Below are positions 14,901 through 25,459 of a stretch of DNA of 64,000 bases, piece after piece. The DNA comes from Utricularia gibba (Eukaryota; Streptophyta; Magnoliopsida; Lamiales; Lentibulariaceae): positions 1,118,501 through 1,182,500 of the forward strand of contig NEEC01000014.1 in the NCBI GenBank assembly GCA_002189035.1, in the 5' to 3' direction. The notes under the pieces are model-generated. The model saw nothing but the letters and a program-made list of their open reading frames with translations. It searched no databases and was not told where the DNA came from. The stretch's first letter is position 1. Every line of letters begins with the position of its first letter. A program made the translations under genes and the position numbers.

Positions 14901-14941
14901 TCTTCAACTATAGCGTTGACATTTGTTGGAGCGATGGCCAT
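11938..14941 (-). CDS. spindle-checkpoint kinase BUB1 (BUB1/MAD3 family)
   Basis: Kinetochore kinase that delays anaphase until chromosomes attach. Fourteen exons (minus): 14941-14868, 14806-14627, 14508-14351, 14253-14163, 13995-13909, 13814-13727, 13631-13528, 13436-13365, 13268-13179, 13058-12901, 12754-12694, 12603-12469, 12332-12211, 12127-11938. Exons 1-4 carry the TPR-like Mad3/BUB1 region (DPLLPWL, FYELLSKCIDAF, YESVALFLEAKGRLIDACGM). The kinase domain has glycine loop GCAGQGGFAQVF, lysine in VALK, catalytic loop HGDFKPDN and DWG in place of DFG (VDWGRGID). The total is 1610 nt, one short of a multiple of three: exon 1 ends in phase 2 but exon 2 needs phase 0, so a base is missing near the first junction or the model is wrong there. 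Intron 7 starts with GC (AAG/GCATTA). About 536 aa if mended. Confidence 0.9.
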
Positions 14942-15289
14942 TGAATTGTAGCACTGGATCTTCACTGTACGAGAGCGCGAAAGCTCGTGCAGAACCCAGC
15001 GCCTTGGTCTTACGAATTTTGAAACGTCTAGCTTTTCAAAAAATGGGCGGATAATTTACCGAAGAAAATATCTTGCTGCAAAAGCCCATAATGAATATAC
15101 GGAGAAGATAATGGGCCGGCCCAACATGGAAATGCCTTTTTTGGATTTCTTTGTTGAAGAAATTTATTTGGACATTTTAATGTGGCAAATTATGTAGTTG
15201 ATGTGAAGAAGCGAAAGAGCAGCCATTTTTCCGACGTCACGGCATTGGGGAGAAGCGGAGCGAAGGCAAAAACCCTCGAATCGGGGGAG
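14942..15289. promoter_or_regulatory. BUB1/AMSH divergent promoter with palindromic site II
   Basis: A perfect 12-base palindrome, TGGGCCGGCCCA, lies at 15112-15123, made of two back-to-back TGGGCC elements. A further GCCCATAATG lies at 15083. It sits about 170 bases from each start codon and could serve both directions. A plus-strand frame opens at 15182, but I take the AMSH start at 15290, which matches the family N-terminus. Confidence 0.55.
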
Positions 15290-18200
15290 ATGGCTCCATC
15301 CTCCGAAGGAACAATTGATATCTCTTTATCCACCAGGAAGATTGATGTCGATAACAAGATTTCTTTGCGAACTTACTCCCGTATCGCTGATAATCTTCTC
15401 AGGCTGGTTTGTTCTTTTTTTTTTTTCTTTTTGAGTATTCTGTAGTTTATTGTGTTAATCAGCTCCATTTTGGCTTATAGAGTCCTAGTTATTGTGGGAT
15501 GTAGCGGGATTTTGTAGGGTAAATCAACCTTTTGACGCGTCCGAGTGTCTGGGTTTGTAAATTTGATCACCTGGGCTGGCTCTAAGGTTTTTTTCTGATA
15601 TAATTATTCCCAGTATTTTGTGATCAGTCGAAGAATTAGAGATGACGCTTTTAAAAACAACTGGTTAGGGTGTCTTTACGATTACCTGGAATTTTGGAGT
15701 CATATCCCTTCTTAGTCTCTTGTAAGAGTCCACATTATTGGTTTCTAAATGATTAGCTTGCTATTCCAGGCTGTGTTTATTCCCGTGACATTGCTTGTTT
15801 TCTATTTCCCTTTTCCAATAAAGTTGGTGTGTTCCATCTGTTCTATGTGTCGATATTTTTTCTTGTAGGCTGACATTTTTCGTCTAGAAGATAACACTAT
15901 TGACTTGTATGTTATGCTCCTTCGATTCTCAAGGTGAGGGGTATTGGACTGCTTATGTATTCTATTTAACTACATTCTCGCCCTATAGGATGCCAATTGC
16001 CAGTAAGTTTTATTGACTTGAGATGTATGGTCTCTAGTTTGGCTACAGAAACTATTCCCTCTCATAGAGACTACAAAACATTTCCCCAAGGAAGCAAACT
16101 TTATCTCAAAAAGGTAAAAAAAACCTGTTTCTTTCGTGTCAATGTTTTTTAGTTCATGGTTTCCATTCCAAAATTTTGCATGCATCTGATACAGAAACTG
16201 ATAACATCATTGGGAGAACTTGAAGAACTGAAACCAGTTGTTCAAGCTAAAATTCAAGCATTGAAAACTAGGAAAAATTTTCATCAAACCAGCCAGCAAG
16301 ATTCTTTGCAAATTCGTGATAAGCAGTATTCGTTTGATTGGCCTGCGAATGAGAGGCATTATAATACGGATAAGGTGATGTTGCTTTGTGTTTTCTTCTC
16401 TATATTGTATAACTGTTTTGAAGATATTTACCTTTGAAGTATCACGGCTTTCATTCAGCCAGTCTTGACATTTTATCTTCTAGAAATGTCATAAAGGAAT
16501 CGCTGTTGTCATGTGATCTGAATATAACAGAAACTACTTCAATTCACCGGACAAGATGGATACCCACGGCAAAATGGTGTCTCAGTTTCAGAACCCACCA
16601 ACAGGCATTTCCAATTGATGTAAGATAGCTGCATCTTTAGAAATGCCATCGTGGCTCCTATTACAGTTGGATCACTCTAGTACGCCTCTTTCATTTGAGG
16701 TCGTCGGCAGTCCTTTTTTAAAAAATTTTTAGCTGTAATTCGAAATTTTTTTGTATTTTACGTGTCAAATTAACTTCTTTCCTCACTTGGTACACAAAAA
16801 GATGCTGAAATGGTTTCTTTTAGTTTAGCTAGCCATCGTCATGCCAATATCATATACTATTCTAGTAACGACAGCTGCTTTGTTCAGATCCCAGGGTCTA
16901 CTCCGGCCAAAGGAGGAGACTCTTTCTAAACACTCTATTTTGGGCCCAACTGGGCTTTCTGGACAGTGGAAGCCTCCTAGTACCTATAAGGTGGAGTAAG
17001 TTCTAGTTGATATTGCCTTTTTTCCCCTTAAGAGTGGTTTTATAGTTTCTTTTTAATTTCAGATTCAGTATCCAAGCAATGCACAATTCACATCACTGGC
17101 GGTCACATGGTAAAGCATATATTAGAATTTCGCATATTTTCAATTTTTGTGTGGATGCTTTTTACATGTTTCCGAGCACAATTTTCTGTGTAATTTCTTT
17201 TTTCTGTGAATTTTCATTAACTTACATATTTTGGTTCGTTTATTGATTACTATGGGTATCGTTTTTTATTCCTTTAAGGAATAACCTTACTCAGCAATCC
17301 ACCAAAGAAGAGACTACTTCCAGAGAGAACGTGCAAAGCTCAGAACCAGAAGCTTTAGAGTTGGGATCATCGGCTGAAATGAGATATGATAAAAACCTGA
17401 CCGCAGAATCAGATTCCCTAATTTCTTTTGATGTCATTGAGAGTCCCCCGCAACCTGAAGTTATTAGACAACCTTCACCACCCCCTGTTCTAGCAGATGT
17501 GCAGGAATTGATGGCAGTATCAACTGTAGATACTCACCCCAATCCTTCACTACAAAATACCTCCAGTGATGTTTTAGCATGCTGTGAAGATCCTTTGGAG
17601 TTGCACATAGTAAGCGCATATAAGCTGTTTTAAATTTTGTCTTATTTTTTATTGGTTTTTTTCAACATTATATATTTTTATTTGCAACTTTCCTTGGAGG
17701 TTGAATAAGTTTTATTTCGTATTTCAGTCAACCACCCTTATGGACAGTTTCATGAGGCTCGCCAAGTCAAACACAAAAAGAAACTTAGAAACATGTGGTG
17801 TACTTGCTGGTTCTCTCGTAAGTGTTTGATGTATATTGATTTTGAATCTCCCAGTCACGTGTTTGCCATGTTTGTAATTTTGATGATCATGGTAGAAGCA
17901 ACCGTAGTAAATAAATAACTTATGTGCTTTTGCTAAAGGATTCTGCTCTTAGACTTGTTCAGTGAATCCATATCCCGTTAAGGACTCAACGCTTGCAATG
18001 TTTTTCATGTGTTGTTATTGTATATATACTTTCTTGACAAGGATGGTCTTCAATTTGCATCAGAAAAACCGCAGATTTTATATTACGGCCTTGATTATCC
18101 CAAAGCAGGAATCTACAGAAAACTCAGTAAGACTTGGTCATTTTGTTTTGAAAAGAACTGCATTTGTATGTTGCAATTCTCATTAATAACTGCTAATTTG

Positions 18201-19009
18201 ATGCTATTTATTTTGTATGTTCAGTGCCAGGCGACAAATGAGGAAGAAATATTTGAAGTACAGGACAAGCAGAGCCTTTTCCCTCTCGGGTGGATTCATG
18301 TAAGCTTATGCACTAGATTTATGCATTTGATGTTGGTTACTGTATTCCTTTCATGTGCGTTATTCACACCCTAATCACATGAATTCTAAGCTATCCTATT
18401 TTATTTACAAGCGAGGTCAGAGAATCTGGGGCATCATTTTCATCAAGTACAAAGTTTTTGTTTCCTACTGTTTTATACTCACTCGCTGCGTTCTTTTCCA
18501 ACTTTTTTTGGCAGACACATCCTACACAATCGTGCTTTATGTCATCAATTGATGTTCATACACACTATTCTTATCAGGTATATTTCTGTATTACTGAGTG
18601 TTGCTTCTCGATTTTCTCATTACACTAAAAAAGAACGAAACTTTATGGTCAACCGCCACTTCCCATCCATTAGTTTCTCACATGGATAATGTGCAGATAA
18701 TGCTGCCAGAAGCGATTGCAATTGTAATGGCTCCGACAGACAGTTCTAGGTAATTTTACTGTCTCATCATCTCACCCTTCTTGTATGAGACTTTGAACAT
18801 GTGACTGATTCACTCATCTTCCTGTTTGCTTATCCAGAACCCATGGCATTTTTCGGCTCACTTCGGGGGGGTTGTCAGTCATCAGACAATGCCCAAGACG
18901 TGGTTTTCATAGCCATGATCCCCCATCTGATGGTATGCCCATATATTCACAATGTACAGATGTTTACATGAATTCCAGTTTGCAATTCGATGTCATTGAT
19001 CTGCGTTGA
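15290..19009 (+). CDS. AMSH-type deubiquitinating metalloprotease
   Basis: JAMM isopeptidase that cuts K63/K48-linked ubiquitin on endosomal and autophagic cargo with ESCRT-III. Fourteen exons: 15290-15406, 15869-15933, 16038-16113, 16195-16374, 16531-16619, 16888-16990, 17063-17109, 17279-17609, 17728-17817, 18064-18126, 18225-18299, 18515-18577, 18697-18749, 18838-19009 (1524 nt, 507 aa, the Arabidopsis AMSH1/3 size). The N-terminal MIT-like part has RKIDVDNKISLRTYSRIADN and RFSSLATETIPSHRDY. The linker includes LSKHSILGPTGLSGQW. The MPN+ domain has TCGVLAG and the zinc motif HTHPTQSCFMSSID. It ends YMNSSLQFDVIDLR. The donor of exon 6 (AAG/GTGGAG) was chosen by phase over a nearby GTAAGT. 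I cannot separate AMSH1 from AMSH3. Confidence 0.92.
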
Positions 19010-20145
19010 GCCAAGAGACTACTGCACCTCCATGCCTAAACTGCTGATTGTTTTGTGTATACACGATGCAGACTACAGTGTATAGTAACATGTATTTTGA
19101 TTTCTGCCCCCTGGCTTGATCACAAGTCAGGTTGGAATTCCTACACTTTGGTTTTTTGTAAGAAATCTACTGACTCTGTAAAATTTACCGGTCGCCAAAG
19201 CATTTGTAAGGCACTGTATCATATCCCGGCGGATCTCGTCAAGGGATTTGGCCGCCAATGGCGCATACTTCCGATCAGCCCATCGGCGAGATTCCGACCT
19301 TTCTTCTTCTACTACTGTAGTTCCTCTTCTTATGTGTTGCAGGATCCTTTTAACTGCGTATGCTTCTTTTCTGTATCTGGATTCGACTGAATGCAGCCCA
19401 GAACATGGAGTAGCAGGCGGCCGATGGCCTCGGGAAGGAGACCACTGAAACGACGTCGTATCCTTCCAAATCCACGAATTGAATGCTGCTAATTACATCC
19501 GCATGCTTCCTCTGTATTTTTAAATTAGATAACAGAACCGCGAGCGAGAAATTGTTGCAATACAGCGAATCAGCAGCTTCTGCCATGTCAGTCAGCCGTA
19601 GCTTTACCTGTTCTTCGTGTCGTTTCGCTTAATTTCATCTTGCGTGATACTTTCTTCTTCGTGTCCTTGATCATTGTATTCGCGTTTGGGTAAGCGGATG
19701 CAGCTTTGGTTTTGTAAGAAATCACTGTTCGATGCATCTGGTGCTGGATTGGTGCCGTTTCGGTCTCGTAGTTGCTTGGATTTGATTGATTTTTGTTTGA
19801 AACCTAATGAATTACGCGCCTCCGCGCCGACTTTTCGTGCTCAAGTGATCGCCTTTACTTGTAACCCTGCGTAGGCACCACGGAAGATGATTCACAGCAC
19901 CTAGAGTGCACTTTTGTGATGTTTTATATGAGTTCACCGCCAGTTATCATGTTTTTACTGCTGTAACAATGTTTTTGGCGTCTGTACTATATATATGGGT
20001 TACATTTTTTAAATCTCGCACTGTTGCGTTCACGTTTGGTCCAGTTTTTTCTCAGGCCTCTGGTAAGCAACACCAAATTTACTCGTTTCTTTTTCCTTAT
20101 TTGCAGATCTTTCTTATCTTTAATCATCAGTCTTGCGTGAGAGGA
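19010..20145. other. AMSH 3' flank and DR1 5' leader
   Basis: No coding gene. Frames at 19055-19390 and 19906-20289 lack recognisable domains. The part nearest 20146 looks like DR1 5' UTR, with a possible leader intron ending near TATTTGCAG at 20098-20106. CT-rich segments around 19620-19700 fit a transcription start region. Confidence 0.5.
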
Positions 20146-21503
20146 ATGGAGCCTTCAGATATTGTTGGTAGAACAAAAGAGGATGCTTCGCTACCCAAGG
20201 GTATGAAGTTTTTATTGTCCCATCCTCGTATCTGTTGTTTGCCCTTCATTTACGCATGTGGTGTATGGAGTTTTTTTTTCTTTGTGTGAACTTATCGTTT
20301 TGCCTTTTTTTATTGAAACAATGACTGTTTGTCTGCTCAACTGAATTTCATGAGATGGGTTGAGTTCTCATCTAGCTATTTTAATGGTTTCTTCTATGAT
20401 TTGTCTTGGGTTGGATATGACCAATTTTTAGTCGTTGCCTTTCATTGCAGCAACTATGACCAAAATCATAAAGGAGATGCTCCCTCCTGATGTTCGTGTT
20501 GCACGAGATACTCAAGATCTTTTAATTGAATGTTGCGTAGGTGTGTGATCACGTTTTGATTATTTCTACATTTTCTTTTTCCAGTTATATAATAATCAGT
20601 CTCAAATGCATTCTTCTTTTTCCTTACTTTAACTCACCTCCATACTCCAGTGATTTGTCTTTCTTCAAACAACCCAAATTTGATGTTCATTTTGCACCTT
20701 TAAAATTTGCATCGGGATTTTTGTAGAATGAATAGAATACTCTAGCAAGCATTTTATTATTGGAATAGTGGAGTTTCCTAGTCCTCTTGTTGTCTAGATT
20801 AGGCTTCCCTTTCAACATATATGCTGATGAAGTGAGGGATTTACTGCACTGATTTTTGCCTTTGTATTTCATTGCTGTTTATCTTAATCTGATTTTCGCT
20901 TCCCTTGGTGCAAAGCTTTATTCAGTTCTAACATGTTCCATGTCATTCCAGAATTCATCAATCTCATTTCATCAGAATCGAATGAAGTATGCAACAGGGA
21001 AGATAAAAGAACGATTGCGCCGGAGCATGTACTCAAGGCCTTGGAGGTATTGAATCTATTTACAGTCTCCTTTCAGGGTCTTGTCCAGAAGAGAAAAATC
21101 TCTTCCCATGTAAATGTTAATAAGCTTAAGTTATCTTCAATGAACGGGAGGCGTCTGTGCATACTGTTGATCTACAGGTACTTGGATTCGGGGAATATGT
21201 CGAAGAAGTTTACACTGCATATGAACAGCACAGAATGGAGACCATGGTATGCTGTTTTTCACTCGTCATTGGTAGCTTAGAATTTCTGGGAATTTCTGGG
21301 AATTGACTGTTCGAAATGGCTTCAACTTGAAGCAGGACAGTATGAAGAGTGGGAAATGGAGTAATGGGGCTGAGATGACTGAAGAAGAAGCAGCAGCACA
21401 GCAGCAAAGGATGTTCGACGAAGCACGTGCCCGGATGAATGGAGGTGCTTCGGCTGTAAATCCACCACCAGGTTCCGACACACATCCAAATGTAGAGGGA
21501 TAA
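20146..21503 (+). CDS. DR1 / NC2-beta transcriptional repressor
   Basis: Histone-fold subunit of negative cofactor 2, which binds TBP on DNA and blocks TFIIA/TFIIB entry. Five exons: 20146-20200, 20451-20540, 20952-21046, 21178-21246, 21333-21503 (480 nt, 159 aa). Motifs: MEPSDIVGRTKEDASLPKAT at the N-terminus, then the histone fold MTKIIKEMLPPDVRVARD, CCVEFINLISSESNE and REDKRTIAPEHVLKALEVLG. The acidic tail EMTEEEAAAQQQRMFDEARA matches plant DR1 proteins. The last acceptor could be 21333 or 21336; I chose 21333 because it keeps the conserved METMQDS. It faces CLPS1 with 283 bases between stop codons. Confidence 0.95.
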
Positions 21504-21786
21504 AGAGTTCAGTTCATTCCCCTGGCAGTGAATCCTTTAACTTCCTTTCTCCGGAATAGATTCCGGCCTGGAGTTTAAGCACCGGAATAGATTCCGGTCA
21601 GGGGTCAGGGGCTTGACATCCTAGGGACGCATGTGGCAAACTTGCCTAATATGAAAATGAGGAGTCACCTAATTATGCAGTGCAGATATCACAGAGACAG
21701 AGACCACTTTGAAATCTACATACACATATATCCAGTTAGTCAGTACATTGACTGTGAAAGGGATCCTACCTAGGTGCTGATTGTGA
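21504..21786. other. DR1/CLPS1 convergent 3' region with twin inverted repeats
   Basis: The 16-base motif CCGGAATAGATTCCGG occurs twice, at 21551-21566 and 21582-21597. Each copy is an inverted repeat (CCGGAAT / ATTCCGG with two-base spacer AG). They lie 48 bases after the DR1 stop codon, so they are probably in its 3' UTR and could form two small hairpins. Otherwise no gene. Confidence 0.6.
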
Positions 21787-22929
21787 TCAGCAACCACCAC
21801 CGCTTGCTGGCTCAATTGAGCTCAAAAGACCATTGCCTCTGAGCTGCATACAATGCTCCTCCGCATCAGCTTGTGCACAGATGATCACAACTGACATGCC
21901 GTTGTGGTGTGCTTCTTGCATGATATTCACAGCATTGTCAAGTGTCATCCCTGGTATAACCTTCATCAATACTTGCACCACATACTCCCTTTTATTATAG
22001 TTGTCATTATGCAGAAGCACACGGTACGGCGGTGATGTCTTCCTTGACTTCCTGCATCACAGAAAACTATCCTGTTAAAGAGTCTGCGGTGATCAAGCAG
22101 AGCTAATTTTGTATTGAACCAAAGGCTGATGGACACAATGCATGACAGAATACACTTGCAATAGGTGTTCTCAGACAGTTAATACAAAGGGTAGGCTTGC
22201 GATGCTGGAGATTAAAACAGGCACAGCATACCACAGATTACATAGAATGTTCCAACTGATGCAAGGGAAGGTAGAAAAAGGCCCAATACGCATACCTCAA
22301 ATCGAATTCGGATTCACGACCCGGGGTTGGTTTCTCTATTGCAGGTTTCTCCAGAAGGCCTCCTCCTTTCCCAGAACCGGCAACTATCTTTGCTATCAAA
22401 GCACTGCGATTCGAAAACCGTGTATGAAGAGGATATCTCTCCCTGAACACACACAAAGTGTCTATCATAAGAGAGCAAGATTCTGTCATACTGAAACCAA
22501 TGCGTAGAGCTACATCTGCCACAGAAAATTCTCAATGACAGCACTTAACACTTACAACCCAGGCTTAGAGTTGAGGAACCTTGGATTGCTCATAGATAGG
22601 TTAGAATGAACAGGTTCTGTTGCAAGCTATCTAATATTCTAACGAAAAACTGAAGTTCAACAATTCAACATCCATGAACAACAGAGACATGTTTGCACCC
22701 GAAAAAACGCCTCAATCAACCGGAAACTCCTAATTCTGCAACAACGAGTCTCAATCGGAATACTGAAGAAAGAGTAAGATCAACAATTCGAATAAAACCC
22801 AGGCACTACACCGCAATCCTCCCAACAACAATCAAACTCTAACAACCAAACACGCAGGTTACCAGACGGCGGGTTCAAAACATGATTCGGAGAGAGCGCC
22901 ACTCTTCCGCAGCCGATGACCGTCTCCAT
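21787..22929 (-). CDS. CLPS1, chloroplast Clp protease adaptor
   Basis: N-recognin that hands substrates to the stromal ClpC/ClpP protease. Three exons (minus): 22929-22863, 22515-22296, 22051-21787 (552 nt, 183 aa). The start METVIGCGRVALSP matches the CLPS1 transit peptide. The pre-core GKGGGLLEKPAIEK and TPGRESEFDLRKSRK are family-typical. The ClpS core reads YRVLLHNDNYNKREYVVQVL, then MTLDNAVNIMQEAHHNG, VVIICAQADAEEHCMQL, and ends PASGGGC. Exon 2 could begin later at TGTTCAG, but only the acceptor at 22516 keeps phase; it adds about 25 residues to the transit peptide. Confidence 0.93.
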
Positions 22930-23557
22930 TCGCCGGAGCACACGATCGCCACAAACCACGCGCAGATTATTATATTATTTAGTATTAATTAACATTTTTG
23001 TTAAAAAATCAGATCTCGACACGTATCCTTCAATTTATCACAAAAACTAGGATACGAAATTCCACGTGTATAAATCAGAAAAACCTGAAAACTATAAATA
23101 TTGGCATTAATTATGGGATTTGGACTCATTTGGGCATTAATATGTGTATTAAGCAGTAATTAATTTTAAATTTTAATGAAACATTTTCGACACGATTAAT
23201 AAATACTTAATTAATAATTTGATTAACTTACCAAATGTAAGACGTAATTAAAATAGAAAGTCTCTCTTTCTCTGACGAGTTAACAACGAATATTAATAAA
23301 AAAATTAAAAAAACATATTTTTGCAGGAGTCTCCGGATCCAGGAGGAGGAAACCCTACTGAGACACAAAATCCAAGGGCCAAGATTCTCCGACAACTTGA
23401 TCAGATCTTTCTCCCCAGTAAGGACAACCAGCAACCCATTTCCTGCTGCAAATCCAGATCCACACCCCGCAGAGAAGCTCATCCTCTGCAACCAAAACAA
23501 GCCACTCCGCAAAAAAGTCAATCCCATGGTTAAAAAAAGGAACACTGAGGGTGAGAA
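22930..23557. other. CLPS1 upstream spacer and MIR159 transcript tail
   Basis: AT-rich to about 23320. A G-box core (CACGTG, 23063) is followed by TATAAAT at 23070, but no plus-strand gene follows. From about 23320 up, base composition becomes balanced; this is probably the 3' part of the pri-miR159 transcript, which runs on the minus strand. Frames here are not recognisable proteins. Confidence 0.45.
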
Positions 23558-23675
23558 GAGTAGAGCTCCCTTCAATCCAAAGAAGGTTCAAACAAGAGGA
23601 ATCCATCCGTACAGCCACCATCTCCTTTCCTTCTGCTCTGCAAGAACCTCTTTTGGACTTTAAGGAGCTCCACTC
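23558..23675 (-). ncRNA. MIR159 precursor hairpin
   Basis: The mature 21-nt strand is at 23561-23581 (minus), beginning TTTGGATTGAAGG and ending GAGCTCTA; as I recall it equals canonical plant miR159a. The star strand lies at about 23651-23670 (minus), GAGCTCCTTAAAGTCCAAAA. Aligned by eye, the arms form a stem of about 32 positions with three mismatches, extending beyond the duplex on both sides. miR159 directs cleavage of GAMYB-type MYB mRNAs, controlling anther and seed development. The sequence between duplex arms is 69 nt, shorter than I remember for the classic long MIR159 loop. I could not compute a fold. Confidence 0.93.
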
Positions 23676-23894
23676 TCAAACCCCAGAAAGAAACACAATT
23701 CCTTTCTTCCTACACGTTCTAACAAAGCGCTTCATTTCATTCTACAAACTGGAGTAAATTAAACAATCACAGCAGCAAACAGTAAAGCCACAGATCTAAG
23801 AAAGGGAAACCCTAGGAGATGAACCAGTCATGGAAAGGAAGCAGCAGGTCAGGGCTTGCCGAGAAGAGTAAAAACCCTAGAAAAAAAAACATGA

Positions 23895-23940
23895 GAACGA
23901 GGGAAGAGGGGGGCAACGAGAGGCCCATATATAGAAGAAG
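23895..23940 (-). promoter_or_regulatory. probable pri-miR159 core promoter
   Basis: On the minus strand a TATA box (CTATATATGG, core 23927-23934) precedes a GA/CT-rich start region and an AACCCTAG telo-box-like motif (AAAACCCTAG at about 23872). The distance to the hairpin, roughly 220-250 bases, suits a pri-miRNA leader. No protein gene is seen downstream on this strand before CLPS1. Confidence 0.6.
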
Positions 23941-25459
23941 AAGATGAAGAAGACGACGATGACGACGAATAATAAATAATAAATTAATTCATTTCGGTTA
24001 TTATTACAATTTACTGCACTCTGTGAGGGTTCTCGGGAAACGTCGTCCTTTTTTTTATTTCTATTTAATTGATTAGATTCCCTTTTCACATGCGCGTGTC
24101 CATTGACTACCAAATATCACAATTCTTATTTTTAAATAAATAATAATTTTTCTTCACCATTTAACCATATTTTTAATTAAAATAATATACATGAAAATAA
24201 TTAATATTAATTCCTTCATTAATAGTGATCCATCATGATATCAAATGCAACAAAACTAAATATCATAACTATTACACAAATGGTGATATTTAACATTAAA
24301 TACATATGATGAAAGAGATGTGTTTAAATAGTAAAATCCTTATGATCTTGTATAAGATATTTTCTTCGAAAAAAGATAGCATAAAACTATATTATTTGGT
24401 AATTGAATTAATTTAAAAAAATGAGGAAAGATAAGAGCCATAAGTGATTAAACATTAATTATAAATGATTTTAAATTTTAAAATGAAGAAAAGTGATTTT
24501 AATATATTAATTTACATTGTAATCAAATAACGTAATTTATTATATACTTTTATTTTATAATTGTTTCAATTTAATACATAATTTTAAAATCCTGAATTTC
24601 ATTTTTAAATGAATCAATATTTAAAATAAGGATAGAAAAGATGAAAAACATAAAAACATAAAATGTAATTATATTACTTTATTTAACTCTTTGATGCCGT
24701 ACTACCCGTAAAAAGCGGGGACAGGAGAAATTGGTGCCCTAATGATATCATAGGGCCGTACGTTGTAAAACCTCAAAGAAATTGTAACAAAATAAATAAA
24801 TAAAATTAATTTTCATACTATTTTTAATAATTTGAATGGTAACTATCATTATTTAGATCTTGTTTGGTTCGTGGATCTAGAAGGCTACTTACCGACCTAA
24901 GATTTTAAGATCTTGATCGGAATGAAATAGTTGAATACTATGATAAAACAATATGATAACGATTATCAAATATTTTTATATTAAACACAAAAAACATAAT
25001 ATTATTTTGACTAACCAAACAAGTTTCATCTCAAATCATAAATCGAATAACTCACACCTTAATAATTCAATTTTGGATTTAACTCGTCACTTTAGATTTC
25101 TTGAGGATGATTTGCACAAGAGCATTTTTACTCGTTTTCGGAAATGCTGACATGGCATTTCTGATAATTGAGTTATTAGGTTTACTTTATTAAGTTTTCG
25201 TTACGTTTGTATTCATTTTCGAAAATCGTAATATTAAAATAAATATTATAAATTACATTTTAAATAAGAAACCCGATTTCCTCATTTCCGTTTCCGAAAA
25301 AAATAAAAATCAAGATTACTCATTTAAGTAACATTTAACTCATTTCTGGAAATGCCACATTAATATTTTTGGGAACGAATAAAGATGATCTAAATGTAAT
25401 TTTGAAAAAATGGGTTTATGATTTATCCGGCGTGACAAGGTGTACGTCGAGTGGCAGCT
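23941..25459. other. AT-rich spacer
   Basis: No gene. A GC-richer island at 24690-24770 contains the near-palindrome CCCTAATGATATCATAGGG (24737-24755), centred on ATGATATCAT. The rest is low-complexity A/T sequence. The PAP-like gene's promoter is presumably in the last 200 bases; I see no strong TATA box. Confidence 0.5.

Noticed and set aside
15182-15289. Earlier AMSH start at 15182
   Set aside because: The extra 36 residues are unlike family N-termini, whereas MAPSSEGTIDIS at 15290 fits; it would also place the start close to the promoter palindrome.
19055-19390. A 111-aa plus-strand frame after AMSH
   Set aside because: Starts after the conserved AMSH stop codon, lacks a domain and matches no exon phase; taken as 3' flank.
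23228-23663. Several 70-115 aa frames on both strands around 23.2-23.7 kb
   Set aside because: They overlap the MIR159 hairpin and its transcript, have no domain, and are explained by noncoding RNA.
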